Assembly (NCBI GenBank): GCA_022707885.1
Contig: JAKIZT010000005.1
Location: 62,001-126,000, forward strand
DNA from: Caldisericales bacterium
GTDB lineage: Bacteria > Caldisericota > Caldisericia > JAAYUI01
Direction: 5' to 3'
DNA: 64,000 nucleotides
Below the pieces are notes generated by a model. The model was not told the DNA's origin. It worked only from the letters and a program-made list of their open reading frames with translations, and did no database searches. Of this stretch, positions 1-8,700 are shown one piece after another. Numbering within the stretch: position 1 is the first letter of the stretch; each line of letters begins with the position of its first letter. Both the position numbers and the translations under genes were made by a program.

Positions 1-2
1 AA

Positions 3-2117
3 AATGGCGTTGTCGTAGTGGCCGCAGCCGGAAACGATGGCGATCTGTCAAGGGATGAACTCCCATACAAAGTAATCTCGCCTGGTGGGGCAAAAAATGC
101 AATATGCGTCGGGGCTGTTGATGATTCGCAATACCCGCACCTTGTGGCTGGCAATGTTGATTGCCTGCCAGAATATCTGACCTATTCAAAACCCATAGAT
201 GATCCAATCACAGGTCCTCTGGTTTTTTGCGGCCTTGGAAAGATTGATGACGTAAAAGATATTGATCTCACAGGCAAAATAGCCCTCATCAAAAGGGGCG
301 ACAACACTTTTTTTGACAAAGCAAACAATGCACAATCAAAAGGGGCTTTGGCTTGCGTCATTTTCAACAACGAGGAGGGGGACGTACAAGGAACGCTTGG
401 CTCTTCAAGCATCAATATCCCCGTTGTCGGTGTGTCAAGTGATATAGGTGACAAATTAAACGGGTTTGCCTCCACCGGCAATAGCGCCATACTGGACGTC
501 AAAAGCAAGCTTGGTCTGATGGCCAGCTTTTCCTCGCAAGGCCCGACAAATGATTTCAGGTTGAAACCAGATGTTTCTGCACCCGGTGTCAATGTCCTCT
601 CGGCCGTTGGCAGCAACAGCTATGTGAGGATGTCTGGAACAAGCATGGCCACACCAATGGTTTCAGGCGCATGCGCCATACTGATCCAGGCCCACCCGGA
701 ATGGACACCATTTGATGTGAGATCGGCAATAATAAACTATGCTGTTCCGCAAAAAGACAAAGAAGGCAACCAACATCCAGTCCTCTCGCAGGGCACCGGA
801 AGGATCGACATTGTTTCATCAATAGGCGCCAAAGCACTCTTCAGCCCAACCTCGATCGACCTTGGGTATATAAAATCCGACTCCACCGCATCGGTAACGG
901 TCAGAAACACCACAAAAACCCCGCTCAAGGTAACAGTGACCAACGAGCCAGAAGGCGGGCAACCCTCAAAAATCGGCGAAATCACACTCAAAGCTTCAGA
1001 ATCCAAACTTTTCACCACCAGTATCACACCAGACACCTCAACAGCTGGTGCGCATGCGGGTTATCTTGTTTTCGACTATGGCGACTCAAAGGCCAGGGTG
1101 GCCTACCTCTACTTCACGGGAGATAAACCCAATCCTCCAACAGTTTCCGCCATAGAGATGCCTTTGCCGGCCTTCTCGCCCAATGGTGACAGAAGGGGCG
1201 ACTATCTGAGTGCAACAGTATCCCTGAACAAAATGGTGGACGGTTTTGAACTGGACTTGACAGACACAAACAACAAAATCTTGACCATCCTTGATTACTC
1301 ATACGGGACCCAGGGCGGTGGAATGTGGGACCTCGGCTGGGACGGCACTGTAGAAGGAGCAAAGATCCAGGACGGAGTTTACAGGATACACCTTTACACC
1401 CTCGCAACTGGAAGAGATCCAAGGGAACAGGCAAACTGGGAACATTTTGGGCCAATCGAATTTATGGCCACAACAAAGGCCCCGTTGATACAATTGAATG
1501 CAACAAACGGGAAATTCTACAACCTCGATGGACCTGTGACATTGTCCGGCTCAATCAAGGACCCACTCTTTGATTTCCAGGGGCTCGGTGAAAAGGCCTT
1601 TGAAATGGTTGTTTTAAACTCTGAAAAACCATTGGAAATAAAGGAAGACGGCAGTTTCAATTTTCAGACCTCGCTTAAGAGAGGCGACAACTCAATCTCA
1701 ATAACCGCATTGAACATAGCAGGCTTGAAAACAGTTCTCACAATCACTCTCCAGTCTCTCAGAAAAGCAGAAATTTCCTGGGACAACACTGGAATAACAG
1801 TGAATGGCAAAAAAATTGCCGACATTTCATTCAGGATTGTCGACAATGAGATAATGATTGATGCTTCAAAACTTGGCCTTCTTGTCGATGGAATCGCGTT
1901 CGATAAAAAAGGACAGAATCTGACTTTCACGCTCGACAAAAAAACTGTTCTGATGATGATTGGGCAACCATTCGTTATAGTGGATGGCAAAGCGTTTTTC
2001 TGCAACCCGCCTGAAACAAAAGACAATGTGGTAATGATTCCTCTTGGAGCATTGGTAACCGCTTTCGGCGGAGACGTTGAAGATTCAAGGGCAACAATAG
2101 TCTGGAGGGGTGATTGA
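3..2117 (+). CDS. Subtilisin-like (S8) secreted protease, 5' end outside window
   Basis: The reading frame is open to the left edge, so the N-terminus with catalytic Asp and His is missing. The first codons encode the VVVAAAGNDG block that holds the oxyanion-hole Asn. Counting from the GTG at 18, a PA domain insert lies at about residues 60-160 and the catalytic Ser is in SGTSMATP (Ser209). After it come beta-sandwich regions, including an FSPNGD segment (about 390-480) typical of FlgD-like Ig repeats, and a copper-amine-oxidase-N-like module at about 595-699. The PA insert between Asn and Ser is the arrangement of lactocepin/C5a-peptidase type subtilases. It is probably exported and acts on extracellular protein. 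The stop overlaps the TTG start of the cvpA-like gene, so it heads or continues an envelope operon. Confidence 0.9.
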   Translation, partial: NGVVVVAAAGNDGDLSRDELPYKVISPGGAKNAICVGAVDDSQYPHLVAGNVDCLPEYLTYSKPIDDPITGPLVFCGLGKIDDVKDIDLTGKIALIKRGDNTFFDKANNAQSKGALACVIFNNEEGDVQGTLGSSSINIPVVGVSSDIGDKLNGFASTGNSAILDVKSKLGLMASFSSQGPTNDFRLKPDVSAPGVNVLSAVGSNSYVRMSGTSMATPMVSGACAILIQAHPEWTPFDVRSAIINYAVPQKDKEGNQHPVLSQGTGRIDIVSSIGAKALFSPTSIDLGYIKSDSTASVTVRNTTKTPLKVTVTNEPEGGQPSKIGEITLKASESKLFTTSITPDTSTAGAHAGYLVFDYGDSKARVAYLYFTGDKPNPPTVSAIEMPLPAFSPNGDRRGDYLSATVSLNKMVDGFELDLTDTNNKILTILDYSYGTQGGGMWDLGWDGTVEGAKIQDGVYRIHLYTLATGRDPREQANWEHFGPIEFMATTKAPLIQLNATNGKFYNLDGPVTLSGSIKDPLFDFQGLGEKAFEMVVLNSEKPLEIKEDGSFNFQTSLKRGDNSISITALNIAGLKTVLTITLQSLRKAEISWDNTGITVNGKKIADISFRIVDNEIMIDASKLGLLVDGIAFDKKGQNLTFTLDKKTVLMMIGQPFVIVDGKAFFCNPPETKDNVVMIPLGALVTAFGGDVEDSRATIVWRGD

Positions 2118-2812
2118 ACTGGATTGATTACATCTTTCTAGCTTTTGTTCTATACATGGCCATCAAGGGGTTCATCATAAGATTTTCCGGTGCAATCCTC
2201 GGGAGTCTCGCAACGCTCATCGCCTGGATTGCAGCATTTTTGCTTGCCGCTCCAGTAAAAAATCTCCTCCAGTCATTGTTTGGTGTCGTCTCGTGGCTGG
2301 CATCGCTACTTTCACCTGCCATACCAGGAACACCACTCCAGGGCTGCTCAACTGTTGCAGATGCACTGGTAAAGTGCGGCCTCCCGCAATGGGCAAAGGG
2401 AATGCTGGGAAGAGTTGTTGATCAGGGATACACAGTTTCAACAACCGGCGACCTCATCTCCTACTGGGTCGCAAACACGATAATCGTAGTGTTAGTGTTT
2501 ATGCTATTGCTCATAATAATCGGGTTTTTCACAAAAATGCTGGTTGAAAGAACCAAGCTTTCGCTCCCGCAGGAGGGTTTTGTCCATGACTTCGACAACC
2601 TCCTTGGTGGAGTAACCTATGCCCTTCTGGCCTTTTTTACTGGGTTTGGCATCCTGGCCATCTTTGCAGCACTTTTCCCCGCAGATGTTGCATGCAAATC
2701 ACCTGTGGGAACATATGTTTCACAATCATTCTTCGGAGGTCTGGTCTATAACAACTTCTTGGGAATTCAAACAATTTACGGCTCAATCACTCGCCTTGTG
2801 CTTGGCTATTAG
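2114..2812 (+). CDS. CvpA-like integral membrane protein
   Basis: This 232-aa protein starts MNWIDYIFLAFVLYMAIKGF and has about four hydrophobic segments (near residues 5-20, 25-48, 120-140 and 165-190), the pattern and opening of the CvpA/colicin V production family. The family is linked to envelope integrity, but its molecular role is not settled. The start is TTG, overlapping the TGA of the protease gene (TTGA) with a GGAGGGG ribosome binding site just upstream, so translation is probably coupled. The loop at residues 55-105 between the second and third segments is longer than in many family members. The downstream SpoIID-like gene begins inside its 3' end. Confidence 0.75.
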   Translation: MNWIDYIFLAFVLYMAIKGFIIRFSGAILGSLATLIAWIAAFLLAAPVKNLLQSLFGVVSWLASLLSPAIPGTPLQGCSTVADALVKCGLPQWAKGMLGRVVDQGYTVSTTGDLISYWVANTIIVVLVFMLLLIIIGFFTKMLVERTKLSLPQEGFVHDFDNLLGGVTYALLAFFTGFGILAIFAALFPADVACKSPVGTYVSQSFFGGLVYNNFLGIQTIYGSITRLVLGY

Positions 2813-4154
2813 CCTGACACTCCCCTTCACCATATCAGCAAGCAAGGAACCGTCCATAAGGGTCGGGTTGGGGTCAATTGCCAAAGAATTCACCATTGGC
2901 GGGACAGACCAGTTCTCTGTCATCGAGGCGTCCAGTGGAAAAGTGGCGTGCACCCTCCAGAAGGAAACAAAATGCCTCGTCCAGGACGGCGAAAAGGCAG
3001 TTTATTCAGTATTCATAGACACTTTCTACACCAGCACGGATGCTGAGAACTTTGCCAAAACACTGCTTTCAAGGTTCCCGGCTGGTACTGGCTACAACAT
3101 CGTTTCACAAAAAGGTGTTTTTTCACTCGAGATTGGCGAATATCAGACAGAGGACGAGGCAAAAAATACCATAAAGTCTTTCCTGTCCGATCTTCCAAAA
3201 GCAGCAGTCGTTGCGCATGCCGGTTTGACAGTGAAAATTGGCGACAACATCGTCATCCATCCCATCGTTACCGGAAAGGCCACAAAGATATTCACTATTG
3301 AAATAAAACAGGGGCAATACGCAAAATACAACGGCAGGAGATACCGGGGGATACTTGAGCTGTTTTATTCAAACGAAAAATTCGTAATGGTCAACACTCT
3401 CCCATTTGAGGATTACCTGAGGGGTGTCGTTCCTGTTGAGATGCCGGCACTGTGGCACATCGAAGCAGTGAAATCTCAGGCTGTTGCGGCCAGAACATAC
3501 GCAATACGCTACATCGACAGGCCAACAAACTACGCCTACGACATCTGTGCAGACACCGGTTGCCAGGTATACGGCGGTCTGGACCGTGAACAGCCACAAT
3601 CCAACAGGGCAATCGATGAAACAAGGGGAATGGTGGCCATCTATCAGGGAAAACCCATAGATGCAGTATTTTTTGCCAACTCAGGCGGCTACACCGAAAA
3701 TTCCGAGTATGTTTTTTCAAGCCCGACACCATATTTGAAAGGTGTCCCTTCACCAGGCGAGGAGGAATCGCCACGCCACACATGGTTCAAAACAGTGCCC
3801 ATGGAGGAGTTCCAGGAGCTCTTCAAGCCACTGGTCAAAACCGACATAGGCGAAATAATCGACTGGAAACCAACAAAACTGGGGGTCTCTGGAAGAACTT
3901 ACGCGGGTTCTGCCATCGGAACAAAAGGTGAAGCCAAGGTTTCAGGTGGAACTGTAAGGTCGGCATTTTCACTCAACAGCACCTGGTTTGACGTGGTTTT
4001 TGCTTCAGGATTTGTTGTTTTTTGCGGAAGAGGATGGGGCCACGGCGTCGGACTCTCACAGTACGGTGCCAAGGCCATGGCGCAATCCGGGAAAACATAT
4101 TCCCAGATTATATCCCACTACTATCAGGGGGCATTGCTCACAAAATGGTATTAA
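2715..4154 (+). CDS. SpoIID/LytB-type lytic transglycosylase, exported
   Basis: The protein has a hydrophobic export segment, then a SPOR-like region (about 100-160 from this start) and a full SpoIID domain. Diagnostic blocks are PFEDYLRGVVPVEMP, AVKSQAVAARTYAIR and the C-terminal GRGWGHGVGLSQYGAKAMA. SpoIID enzymes cleave glycan strands that lack stem peptides, and the Glu of VEMP is the expected catalytic acid. No other sporulation gene is seen, so a role in growth or division is more likely than engulfment. The start is uncertain. ATG 2715 lies inside cvpA and gives a long n-region. TTG 2796 or 2802 would give a minimal signal peptide. A GGAGG at 2735-2739 precedes no standard in-frame start. 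The domain call does not depend on this choice. Confidence 0.88.
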   Translation: MFHNHSSEVWSITTSWEFKQFTAQSLALCLAISLTLPFTISASKEPSIRVGLGSIAKEFTIGGTDQFSVIEASSGKVACTLQKETKCLVQDGEKAVYSVFIDTFYTSTDAENFAKTLLSRFPAGTGYNIVSQKGVFSLEIGEYQTEDEAKNTIKSFLSDLPKAAVVAHAGLTVKIGDNIVIHPIVTGKATKIFTIEIKQGQYAKYNGRRYRGILELFYSNEKFVMVNTLPFEDYLRGVVPVEMPALWHIEAVKSQAVAARTYAIRYIDRPTNYAYDICADTGCQVYGGLDREQPQSNRAIDETRGMVAIYQGKPIDAVFFANSGGYTENSEYVFSSPTPYLKGVPSPGEEESPRHTWFKTVPMEEFQELFKPLVKTDIGEIIDWKPTKLGVSGRTYAGSAIGTKGEAKVSGGTVRSAFSLNSTWFDVVFASGFVVFCGRGWGHGVGLSQYGAKAMAQSGKTYSQIISHYYQGALLTKWY

Positions 4155-4183
4155 ACCGCACATCTGATGAAACGTATTTAAGT

Positions 4184-4212
4184 TTGACCGGCAAAAGAAT
4201 GGTATTTATAAA
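4184..4212 (+). promoter_or_regulatory. Sigma-70-type promoter
   Basis: TTGACC (4184-4189), a 17-nt spacer and TATAAA (4207-4212) lie in the 121-nt gap after the SpoIID-like gene. This would start transcription of the cohesin/CuAO and PQQ-propeller gene pair independently of the upstream operon. Confidence 0.6.
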
Positions 4213-4275
4213 CCAATACGCATTTTTTCTTTCCGTAGCAGGTTTTCAAAACCAAGTGTTTGGGAAGGAGGAATT

Positions 4276-5772
4276 ATGAAAAAACTGGCAACGTTTGCAT
4301 TGCTGTTTTTTCTTGTTTTGGGTGGGTTCTGCGGGACAGCATCGTCTCAGGACATGGCAACCCTGTGGATATCACCCCAGCTTGAGTGTGTAACAGTGGG
4401 CTCGGAAATCCTCGTGCAGGTGAAGATAACGGAATGCCCCTTCGCCTACGGGATCGGTGCCCAGATACTTTTTGACACCCAATATCTCGAGATCAACCCT
4501 GACAAGGTGGTTGAGGGCGAATTCTTCAGGCAAGACGGCGCCACAACATATTTTGCCAGCAAGGTGACCACTGACCCGCAAAACCCAAAGGTCGGCAAGC
4601 TAATATTTGGCATCACCAGGTTCAATGACCAGAACGATTCATACGGGCCAATAGCCGGAGAGGGCCTTGTCCTGTATTTTTCGGCAAAAGTGAAGGTTGT
4701 TGGCGAGTGCGCGCTCGGCTTCAAAGAGGTCAATCTGATAAACCTCCAGACAAAGCAGGGCGAAACCTCTCTGGAGAAAGTGCCTGTGAAACTGGAAGAA
4801 TCAAAAATAAACATTTGTGCAAAAGACAACATTGCCCCAAACGTGACCATAACCAAGAGCCCGCCGCTAGACACAAACCAGGTCATAGGACAGTTCTGCT
4901 ACCAGGCCACAGATGACAGCACCCCGCAGGACAAGATCCAGTATTCGGTAAGGCTTGAAGATCCGATCAGGGGCGGCGAATGGACACCGTGGATGGACAA
5001 AACCTGTTATTCCTACACCTTTGGTGCCCAGGGCAAAAACACCTTCTGCGTCAGGGCAAGGGACGAGTTTGGAAACGTCTCCCAGCCTGCATGTGTGACA
5101 ATAAATTATGATTCAACCCCGCCAATCCTTGAGCTTGCCCCAATACCTCCAGAAGTCGAAGAAGTCACATACAACCTCTGCGGCAAGACAGAAAAACCGG
5201 AGACCGGAATCTCGCTCCTCGTGCAGGGTGCAAGGGTGCCAATAAACAATGATGGTACCTTCTGTGTCCAGCTCAGGCTCGTGGAAGGCCCGAATACCGT
5301 GCACGTTGCGGCAATCGACAAGGCCGGCAACATAGTCCAGGAAACACATTCCGTATCGCTCATCAAGAAAACCACCATCATAATGAACGAAGGCCAGCGC
5401 CAGGGAACAATCAACGGGAGCGTTGTGATAATTGACCCACCACCAACAAACATCAAAGGTCGTGTGCTTGTTCCACTAAGATTTATCACTGAAGCCTTCG
5501 GCATGAACCCAACTTATGAGGCAACAGAAAAACGTGTCGATATTATCTGGACAGTCAAGGAGGGTGGAACACCGGTACAGCACCACCTAAGGCTCTGGGT
5601 AAACAAAAAGAACTACACACTTGACGGAAAAACGATGTTCCTTGACGTTCCACCACAAATCGTTTCCGGAAGGACAATGGTACCGATAAGGTTCATTGCA
5701 GATTCTTTTGGTGCGACAACAACCTATGACTCGGCAAACCGCAGGGTCACGATAGTATACGTGAAGAGATAA
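4276..5772 (+). CDS. Secreted cohesin-like / Ig-like / CuAO-N protein
   Basis: A Sec signal peptide (MKKLATFALLFFLVLGGF, cleavage near residue 24) precedes a cohesin-like beta-sandwich at about 28-180. It has the typical VGSEILVQVKI opening, an FDTQYLEI strand and a late G-L-V-L-Y-F-S-A-K-V strand. Two Ig-like repeats follow (about 185-280 and 281-365), each beginning with a pattern like PPILEL or APNVTI. A copper-amine-oxidase-N-like pair follows (about 385-498; GRVLVPLRFITEAFG and GRTMVPIRFIADSFG). No catalytic site is visible, so this looks like a scaffold or adhesion protein outside the cell. AAGGAGG stands before the ATG. The next gene starts 11 nt downstream and also carries a cohesin-like domain plus a dockerin, suggesting the two products may assemble. 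Confidence 0.8.
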   Translation: MKKLATFALLFFLVLGGFCGTASSQDMATLWISPQLECVTVGSEILVQVKITECPFAYGIGAQILFDTQYLEINPDKVVEGEFFRQDGATTYFASKVTTDPQNPKVGKLIFGITRFNDQNDSYGPIAGEGLVLYFSAKVKVVGECALGFKEVNLINLQTKQGETSLEKVPVKLEESKINICAKDNIAPNVTITKSPPLDTNQVIGQFCYQATDDSTPQDKIQYSVRLEDPIRGGEWTPWMDKTCYSYTFGAQGKNTFCVRARDEFGNVSQPACVTINYDSTPPILELAPIPPEVEEVTYNLCGKTEKPETGISLLVQGARVPINNDGTFCVQLRLVEGPNTVHVAAIDKAGNIVQETHSVSLIKKTTIIMNEGQRQGTINGSVVIIDPPPTNIKGRVLVPLRFITEAFGMNPTYEATEKRVDIIWTVKEGGTPVQHHLRLWVNKKNYTLDGKTMFLDVPPQIVSGRTMVPIRFIADSFGATTTYDSANRRVTIVYVKR

Positions 5773-5783
5773 AGGAGGAAAGC

Positions 5784-8700
5784 ATGAAGAAGATCCTAGT
5801 TTTGCTGCTTTCTGTGGCCATAATGGCACCACTTGTTCCGTTCCCCGCAACCATTCAGAGCACCATCGCCGCGGACGGATGTTTTGATACAAGAAAAGGA
5901 AACAACTTCAGGGACGGCGTCTACCAGGGCACCCAGATAAATGCACCCGCCCTTCTTCAAACATGGTACTGGCAGAGCATAGCCAATATCTCTACACCCC
6001 CTGTTGCCTGCGGATCAAGGGTCTACATCGCATCAAACGACCGCAAGGTGCACTGCATCGACAGGACGACCGGCGAAGAACTCTGGGAAACAACAGAGAT
6101 GTCCAACTTCCCGATTTCTTCCCCAACAATCAATGTCGGCACCCAGAACCTCTATGTGGCAACCGGTGGACAGATTGAACGCCAGTCAGTGCTTTATTGC
6201 CTTGATGCAGTAACAGGCACCCAGAGATGGCAATGGACGCCAGGTTCAGAGGGGAGCACGGCCCAGATAACATCAGGCCCGACAGTTGTTGGTGAAAATG
6301 ATGGCCTGGTGCCAGGGCAGATGATGGTCATTGTGACTGTTGACAAGGGCGCAATCTTCGCCCTTGACTACAAGACAGGAACAAGGATATGGGGATTTGG
6401 TTTCAATGGCTTCCCGCAGTCTGATCCAGTCATTGCAGAACAAAAAATCTTCCAGCTCAACACCCTGGGTGTTTTGACAATACTTGACCTCAAGACCGGA
6501 AAGCTCATCTCGCAGACGGTCATCGACGACAAGGAGATGTACGAGTTCAACAACACCCCGTGCTACATCCCAAGCTACAACCTCCTGATTTGCGCCTCAA
6601 GGGGCAAATCAGTACTCGGCGCAAAGGGAAAGATATACGGAATAAACACAACCACCGGCAACGTCATCTGGGGCAAGAACATGGAGATTGACCAGTTCCA
6701 CAGGGCTGGCCCGTCTGTTGTAAACCCGCCGGTAGTCGAGAACACCGGTATCCTCATCGGATCAGACACCGGAACGGTCTACATGATAGACCCGCCAACC
6801 GGAAGGATGCGCTGGTCAAACAAGCTCGGTATGCCAATCACCACAGACATCATAGTCTCTGGAAAGTACGCATTGCTTGGCGCCGCCAACATGCTCTATG
6901 CAATTGATGCCGCAAAGGGCAACGTTGTATTCAAGCAATCGCTTGGGAACACCATAACAGGGCACCCGATCGTCAACGAGGGCATGGTTTACTGCGCCTG
7001 CAATGATGCAAGGCTGTATGCCTTCTCGGACCATGACGACTTCACAATAGACGCACTTCCAAGGTCAGAGGGGATATACCCTGGCAACAAGAGGTCATTC
7101 AAGGTGACTATTTCGGCCACAATGAATTTCTCCCATCCGCTCACACTATCTGCGGTTGGCCTCCCGACCACACTGAAGGCACAGTTTTCAAAACCGTTTG
7201 TTTTCCCTGGAATCGAACCAGTTGAAGTTGATCTTACAATTGATGCATCACCAGAGGCACAACCAGGAAACTACATCTGCAATGTAAGCGGAATGCTGCT
7301 TGGCAGGGAAAGAAATGCCATCATCCAGATCCAGGTTCTTCCGCCACTGGCAGGCGACTTCAAGTTGTCGGTGTCATCAGACCAGCTCTCGCCTGACAGA
7401 AACGTTAATCAGGGAGACTCAATATCGTTCCAGGTAAAGGTGGAGGCAATTGGCGGATTCAACGCGGAAGTGGCCTTCTATCCGAACCAGTCAACGCTCC
7501 CGCCAGGCATGCAAGTCTACTTTATTCCGGACAAAATAACGCCCGATGGCTACGCAACTGCAGTCATCAGGACAGACACCACAACGCAGGCAGACAGGTA
7601 TGTGATTGAACTTCAAGGCCACGCTGGTGGAAAAGTCAGGACCACAAACGTATGGTTCACAGTCGGCGGATTTGACACCGAAGACTGGACGCAGTTCCAG
7701 CAAAACATCTTCAAAACAGGCGCCAATTCCAAAGAAAAATTCCTGACTGATCCGGAACCGCGCTGGGATTTCAGCTTCAAGCCAGAAGACAACCCGGAGG
7801 CCGTGGTCAGATATCGCACACAACCAATAAACGGGATGGGCAAACTGTTCGTTGTTGCAGAATGGGAATCAAAAGACAACTCGAGAATACACAGATCTTC
7901 GCTGATCTGCCTTGACGCCGTTCTGGGAACAAAATCGTGGTCATTTGATTTCGGAAAATCCGTCTCGGAAGTTGACAACTTTGACGACAACGAAGACAAG
8001 CAGTGGCCAGTCATGTGCACTCCAGCACTCGACACTGAAAACGGCTACATATACATCGGCTCTCTCGATGGAAACTTCTATTGCATCAACGCAAAAACTG
8101 GCCAGAGGGTCTGGGGCTTTAATACAACAAAGCCAATCAGGACATCTGTGCTTCTGCTCAAGCAACCGGAAGTGCCAACAAAGAGGGTATATTTTGCAAC
8201 AGTCAATGGCACAGTCTACTGCATGGCCGCTCACACAGATATTGACACCATAATATGGAAGCAGCAGCTTCCAGCATCCTGCTACGCCCCATTCTCCTAT
8301 GCATTCAACAGGGTTCCGCAGGTAAACAAGGGAACAATCCTTGTCCCTTGCATGGACGGCAAGGTTTACGAGCTTGACGCTCAAGATGGAACCAAGTACT
8401 GGGCATCAGAGTTCTTCAAAGCCCAGCCAATCAACGCCTGCCCTGTCGATGTTGACAAGGGCGAATTCTACTTTGCAGGTGCCCAGGGTGCCACAGATGA
8501 CAACTACTGCTATGGCAGCTCGATGATATACAGAAACAACATATCCGACGGCTCAATGCGCTGGCAGCTGGCAACCTTCGGGCCAACGTTTGGCTCTCCG
8601 GCACTCAGGATCAACCCGGACAAGGACGTTGTCCACGTCAACGCAAACTGGGGCATCACTCCGGAAATAAGGACACAGACAAACAGGTTTGTCAGGGTCG

